Below, piece by piece: positions 15,117 through 17,104 of a stretch of 17,104 nt of DNA (within the stretch, counting starts at the first letter, position 1; each line of letters opens with the position of its first letter). The notes beneath the pieces were generated by a model that was not told where the DNA came from, did no database searches, and was given only the letters and a program-made list of their open reading frames with translations. Both the position numbers and the translations under genes were made by a program. Source of the DNA: an uncultured Myxococcales bacterium (lineage in GTDB: Bacteria; Myxococcota_A; Polyangia; Polyangiales; Polyangiaceae); the NCBI GenBank assembly GCA_937998045.1, contig CALKVG010000136.1, positions 1-17,104 of the forward strand. Direction: 5' to 3'.

Positions 15117-15557
15117 CTAGTCGACGACGTCGAGGCCCATCGAACGGGCGGTGCCGATGACCGAGTGCATGGCCGACTCGATGTCGGTGCAGTTCATGTC
15201 GCCGATCTTCTGCTGCGCGAGCTCGCGCACCTGCTTCATCGTGACCTTGCCGACCTTGACCTTGTTCGGCTCCTTCGAGCCGGCGCCGGGCTTCTTGCTG
15301 GTCGGGAGGCCCGCCGCCTTCTTCAGAAGGACGCTCGTCGGCGGCGTCTTCAGCACCATGCTGAAGGAGCGGTCGGAGAACACCGTCAGGACGACGGGGA
15401 TGATCATGTCGCTCCCCTGCGTCTTGGCGTTGAACTCCTTGCAGAACGCCATGATGTTGATGCCGTGCGGGCCGAGCGCCGGACCGACGGGGGGAGCCGG
15501 GCTGGCCTTGCCGGCCGGCAACTGGAGCTTGACGAAACCTGCGACTTTCTTCGCCAT
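15117..15557 (-). CDS. rplK: 50S ribosomal protein L11
   Basis: Binds the GTPase-associated region of 23S rRNA next to the stalk; the target area of thiostrepton and, in many bacteria, needed for RelA activation by uncharged tRNA. 146 residues (E. coli 142). The N-terminal domain has the proline-rich PAPPVGPALG at 20-29, and the RNA-binding C-terminal domain covers about 70-146 with VKVGKVTMKQVRELAQQKIGD and the end of the IGTARSMG motif. A short Lys/Pro/Gly-rich stretch (about 84-98) makes it slightly longer than the E. coli protein. The ATG at 15557 has GAGG about 8 bases upstream. It sits 50 bases after nusG. Confidence 0.98.
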   Translation of the reverse strand: MAKKVAGFVKLQLPAGKASPAPPVGPALGPHGINIMAFCKEFNAKTQGSDMIIPVVLTVFSDRSFSMVLKTPPTSVLLKKAAGLPTSKKPGAGSKEPNKVKVGKVTMKQVRELAQQKIGDMNCTDIESAMHSVIGTARSMGLDVVD

Positions 15558-15573
15558 GACGGAACCTCAGACG

Positions 15574-15590
15574 TCGTGCGGGTAGCACGA
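15574..15590 (-). promoter_or_regulatory. Small hairpin before rplK
   Basis: TCGTGC (15574-15579) pairs perfectly with GCACGA (15585-15590) around a 5-base loop, in the 50-base nusG-rplK gap and just upstream of the rplK ribosome binding site. The position matches where L1 represses rplKA in E. coli, but the stem lacks the asymmetric internal loop expected for an L1 site. Confidence 0.3.
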
Positions 15591-15607
15591 GGACATTCGT
15601 TGAAACT

Positions 15608-16141
15608 TCAGAGCCTCTTCTCGACCTGAGCGAAATCGAGCTCGACCGGAGTCGCGCGCCCGAAGATGGAGACCTTCACGCGGAGCTTCTGCTTGTCGGG
15701 CTTCACTTCCTCGACCGTGCCCGAGAAGTTTGCGAACGCGCCGTCGATCACGCGGATCTCGTCCCCCGCCTCGAACGTCACGCGCGGCTTCGGCTTCACC
15801 GCGCCCTCGACGATGCTCTTGCGAAGGTCGTCGATCTGCGGCGGCGTGACCTCTTGCGGGCGCTGGTTGCCGATGAAACCGGTGACCTTGGTGGTGTCCT
15901 TGACGAGGTGCCAGACCTCCTCGCTCATCTCCATCTCGACGAAGATGTAGCCGGGGAAGCTCGTCTTCTGGCGCGTGCGCGTCTTGCCGCCCGCGCGCTG
16001 CTCGGTCACCGTCTCGGTGGGGATGAGCACCTCGCCGAAGCGGTCCTCCATGTGATGCTCCTTGATGCGCTGGAGGAGCGCCTCTTTGACCTTGGCCTCG
16101 TACCCCGAGTAGGTCTGGATGACGTACCACTTCTTGGACAT
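15608..16141 (-). CDS. nusG: Transcription termination/antitermination factor NusG
   Basis: Binds the RNA polymerase clamp across the DNA cleft, raises processivity and links polymerase to Rho or to ribosomal S10. 177 residues (E. coli 181). The NGN domain spans about 3-115, starting KKWYVIQTYSGYE and including SFPGYIFVEM at 61-70; the KOW domain is about 122-175 with GDEIRVIDGAFANFSGTVEEV. Both domains are intact and there is no inserted domain. The ATG at 16141 lies 6 bases after the secE stop, so the pair is probably translationally coupled; no strong ribosome binding site is visible. Confidence 0.98.
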   Translation of the reverse strand: MSKKWYVIQTYSGYEAKVKEALLQRIKEHHMEDRFGEVLIPTETVTEQRAGGKTRTRQKTSFPGYIFVEMEMSEEVWHLVKDTTKVTGFIGNQRPQEVTPPQIDDLRKSIVEGAVKPKPRVTFEAGDEIRVIDGAFANFSGTVEEVKPDKQKLRVKVSIFGRATPVELDFAQVEKRL

Positions 16142-16147
16142 GACGAA

Positions 16148-16729
16148 TCAGCTGCCCCCGTAGACGAGGTTGGTCACGAACCCCCAGAACTTGTCCATGA
16201 GGGCAAAGAACACGGTCGAGATGATCGTCGTGACGATGACGACGAACGTGCCGTTGGTGACCTCCGTGCGGTCCGGCCAAGTCACCTTGGCCATCTCCGC
16301 CGCGACTTCCTCTGCGAGCTGCCGAGCCCGCGTTCGATACCAGTAGTAGACCGCGGCCAGCGCCCCGATGAGCGCCGAGAGCGGCATGATGATCTCGTCG
16401 CGGGGCTCGCCGATGGCCGGCTTGTAGCTCTGGAGCTTGAACCACGCGAAATCGAGCACCTTCGAGAGGAGGAACGCGATGGCGATCGCCCCCGCGAAAT
16501 ACGCCGCGTAAACGAAGCGCTTCGTCCCGAGCTGGGTGGGCGACGCCACCCCGACGGGCGCGTCCTCCGCGGCGGCTTCGTCTTCGGTCCTCAGGGCGTC
16601 CCCTTCCGCCGGAGCCTCGTGAGGCGCCTGGGCATCCTCCGCGGACGCACCCTCGCCGAGCTGGGCCTCGGGCGGGTCCGAGTCCAGGTTGCCGGCGCCT
16701 TCGCGCTTTACGTCTTCGCGGATACCCAT
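16148..16729 (-). CDS. secE: Preprotein translocase subunit SecE, long form
   Basis: Inner-membrane subunit that clamps SecY in the SecYEG protein channel. 193 residues, longer than E. coli (127) and much longer than the one-helix form of about 60. Residues 1-70 are acidic, rich in Ala, Glu, Asp and Pro, and probably disordered. Three hydrophobic segments follow at about 73-91, 113-131 and 161-178. The conserved SecE signature AEMAKVTWPDRTEVTNGT (144-161) lies just before the last helix, which is the essential one. The start ATG at 16729 has GGAAG about 11 bases upstream; no other Met occurs before residue 115, though an internal GTG start cannot be excluded. It lies 56 bases after tRNA-Trp and 6 bases before nusG. 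Confidence 0.95.
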   Translation of the reverse strand: MGIREDVKREGAGNLDSDPPEAQLGEGASAEDAQAPHEAPAEGDALRTEDEAAAEDAPVGVASPTQLGTKRFVYAAYFAGAIAIAFLLSKVLDFAWFKLQSYKPAIGEPRDEIIMPLSALIGALAAVYYWYRTRARQLAEEVAAEMAKVTWPDRTEVTNGTFVVIVTTIISTVFFALMDKFWGFVTNLVYGGS

Positions 16730-16785
16730 CGCTTGCTCGCTTCCGACCGCTACCTACTCCGTCGCCACCGTGGTCGCCACTTGGG

Positions 16786-16858
16786 CAGGGGCTGAGGGGC
16801 TCGAACCCACGACCTGCGGATTTGGAATCCGCTGCTCTACCAACTGAGCTAAACCCCT
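16786..16858 (-). tRNA. trnW: tRNA-Trp (anticodon CCA)
   Basis: The minus strand folds as a full cloverleaf: acceptor AGGGGTT/AGCCCCT (one G-T pair), D arm GCTC/GAGC around AGTTGGTA, anticodon stem GCGGA/TCCGC with loop TTCCAAA (anticodon CCA), 5-base variable loop, T loop TTCGAGC and discriminator G. The T stem (GTGGG/CCCTC) has one T-T mismatch. CCA is not encoded; the bases after the discriminator are CCC. Position between rpmG and secE is the conserved place for this tRNA in many proteobacteria. Confidence 0.97.
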
Positions 16859-16861
16859 ATT

Positions 16862-16884
16862 CCCTGGGGCGTGTTGCCCCAGGG
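16862..16884 (-). promoter_or_regulatory. Perfect 9-bp hairpin between rpmG and tRNA-Trp
   Basis: CCCTGGGGC (16862-16870) pairs exactly with GCCCCAGGG (16876-16884) around a 5-base loop. It starts 1 base after the rpmG stop codon and ends 3 bases before the tRNA 5' end, filling the gap. No T-tract follows, so it is more likely a 3'-end stabiliser for tuf-rpmG mRNA left after RNase P cuts the tRNA than a terminator. Confidence 0.55.
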
Positions 16885-16885
16885 G

Positions 16886-17038
16886 CTACTTCGTCTCCTT
16901 GTGCACCGTGTGACGCTTACAGGCCGGGCAGTACTTCTTGAGCACCAGCTGCCCCTTCTGTTCGGGCTTGCGCGTCGTCTGATAATTCCTCGATTCGCAT
17001 TCGCTGCAGGCCAGGGAGACCCGCGTTCGCTCGGCCAT
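16886..17038 (-). CDS. rpmG: 50S ribosomal protein L33
   Basis: Small large-subunit ribosomal protein, 50 residues, complete. It begins MAERTRVSLACSEC and ends KRHTVHKETK, with KKYCPACKRHTVH near the C-terminus as in the family. Four Cys in two CxxC pairs (11, 14 and 37, 40) mark the zinc-binding form of L33, as opposed to the Cys-free form that many bacteria use under zinc limitation. The start ATG at 17038 is 4 bases after the tuf stop, with TAGGGGC directly upstream overlapping the tuf end, so translation is likely coupled to tuf. Confidence 0.96.
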   Translation of the reverse strand: MAERTRVSLACSECESRNYQTTRKPEQKGQLVLKKYCPACKRHTVHKETK

Positions 17039-17042
17039 GCCC

Positions 17043-17104
17043 CTACGCTAGAATCTTGGTGACGATGCCGGCGCCGACGGTGCGGCCGCCTTCGCGGATC
17101 GCGA
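17043..17104 (-). CDS. tuf: Elongation factor Tu, C-terminal fragment
   Basis: Only the last 19 full codons and the TAG stop are inside the window; the gene continues past the right edge. The peptide AIREGGRTVGAGIVTKILA is the highly conserved C-terminus of EF-Tu, part of its third domain. EF-Tu brings aminoacyl-tRNA to the ribosome. Being first in the visible block, its upstream region (outside the window) probably holds the main promoter. Confidence 0.95.
   Translation of the reverse strand, partial: AIREGGRTVGAGIVTKILA

Overview
The window is a high-GC bacterial fragment. It carries the conserved tuf-rpmG-trnW-secE-nusG-rplK-rplA-rplJ-rplL-rpoB-rpoC block on the minus strand, followed by three non-core genes. 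Two eukaryotic-like Ser/Thr kinases (one with the catalytic-loop variant HRDVSPHN, one with a membrane segment and a PEGA-like tail), high GC and this gene order together suggest a myxobacterium-like member of Myxococcota (old Deltaproteobacteria). That placement is an inference; the full-length RpoB and RpoC would settle it.

Layout by position. Bases 1-47 are not biological: they are the end of an Illumina Nextera P5 adapter, an 8-base i5 index and the transposase mosaic end, so the genome starts at 48 and this is probably a contig edge. 48-1118 (minus) is a kinase gene cut off by the contig end. 1119-1411 is a shared divergent upstream region with a 14-bp imperfect direct repeat and a 12-bp palindrome. 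1412-3028 (plus) is a membrane-anchored kinase. 3095-4186 (plus) is an unrecognised acidic protein with a 15-bp tandem repeat coding for AVADG units. 4187-4353 is a convergent intergenic region with hairpins that probably end rpoC transcription. From 4354 to the right edge everything is minus strand: rpoC, rpoB, a 430-nt gene-free leader, rplL, rplJ, rplA, rplK, nusG, secE, tRNA-Trp(CCA), rpmG (50 codons) and the last 20 codons of tuf.

How it works together. The minus-strand block supplies the elongation factor EF-Tu, the SecE translocon subunit, the NusG transcription factor, five ribosomal proteins (L33, L11, L1, L10, L7/L12) and the two large RNA polymerase subunits. Most junctions are tight (4-7 nt at tuf/rpmG, secE/nusG and rplA/rplJ). 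The looser ones (rplK/rplA 137 nt, rplL/rpoB 430 nt, rpoB/rpoC 124 nt, rpmG/trnW 27 nt) each hold inverted repeats that could be RNA control or processing sites. The lack of room for an L10 leader before rplJ and the two-helix hairpin before rplA (which starts with TTG) are the regulatory oddities.

I found no mobile element, CRISPR array, phage gene or convincing new multi-gene system. The least explained items are the repeat protein at 3095-4186, the divergent kinase control region and the RNA structures inside the ribosomal/RNA polymerase block.
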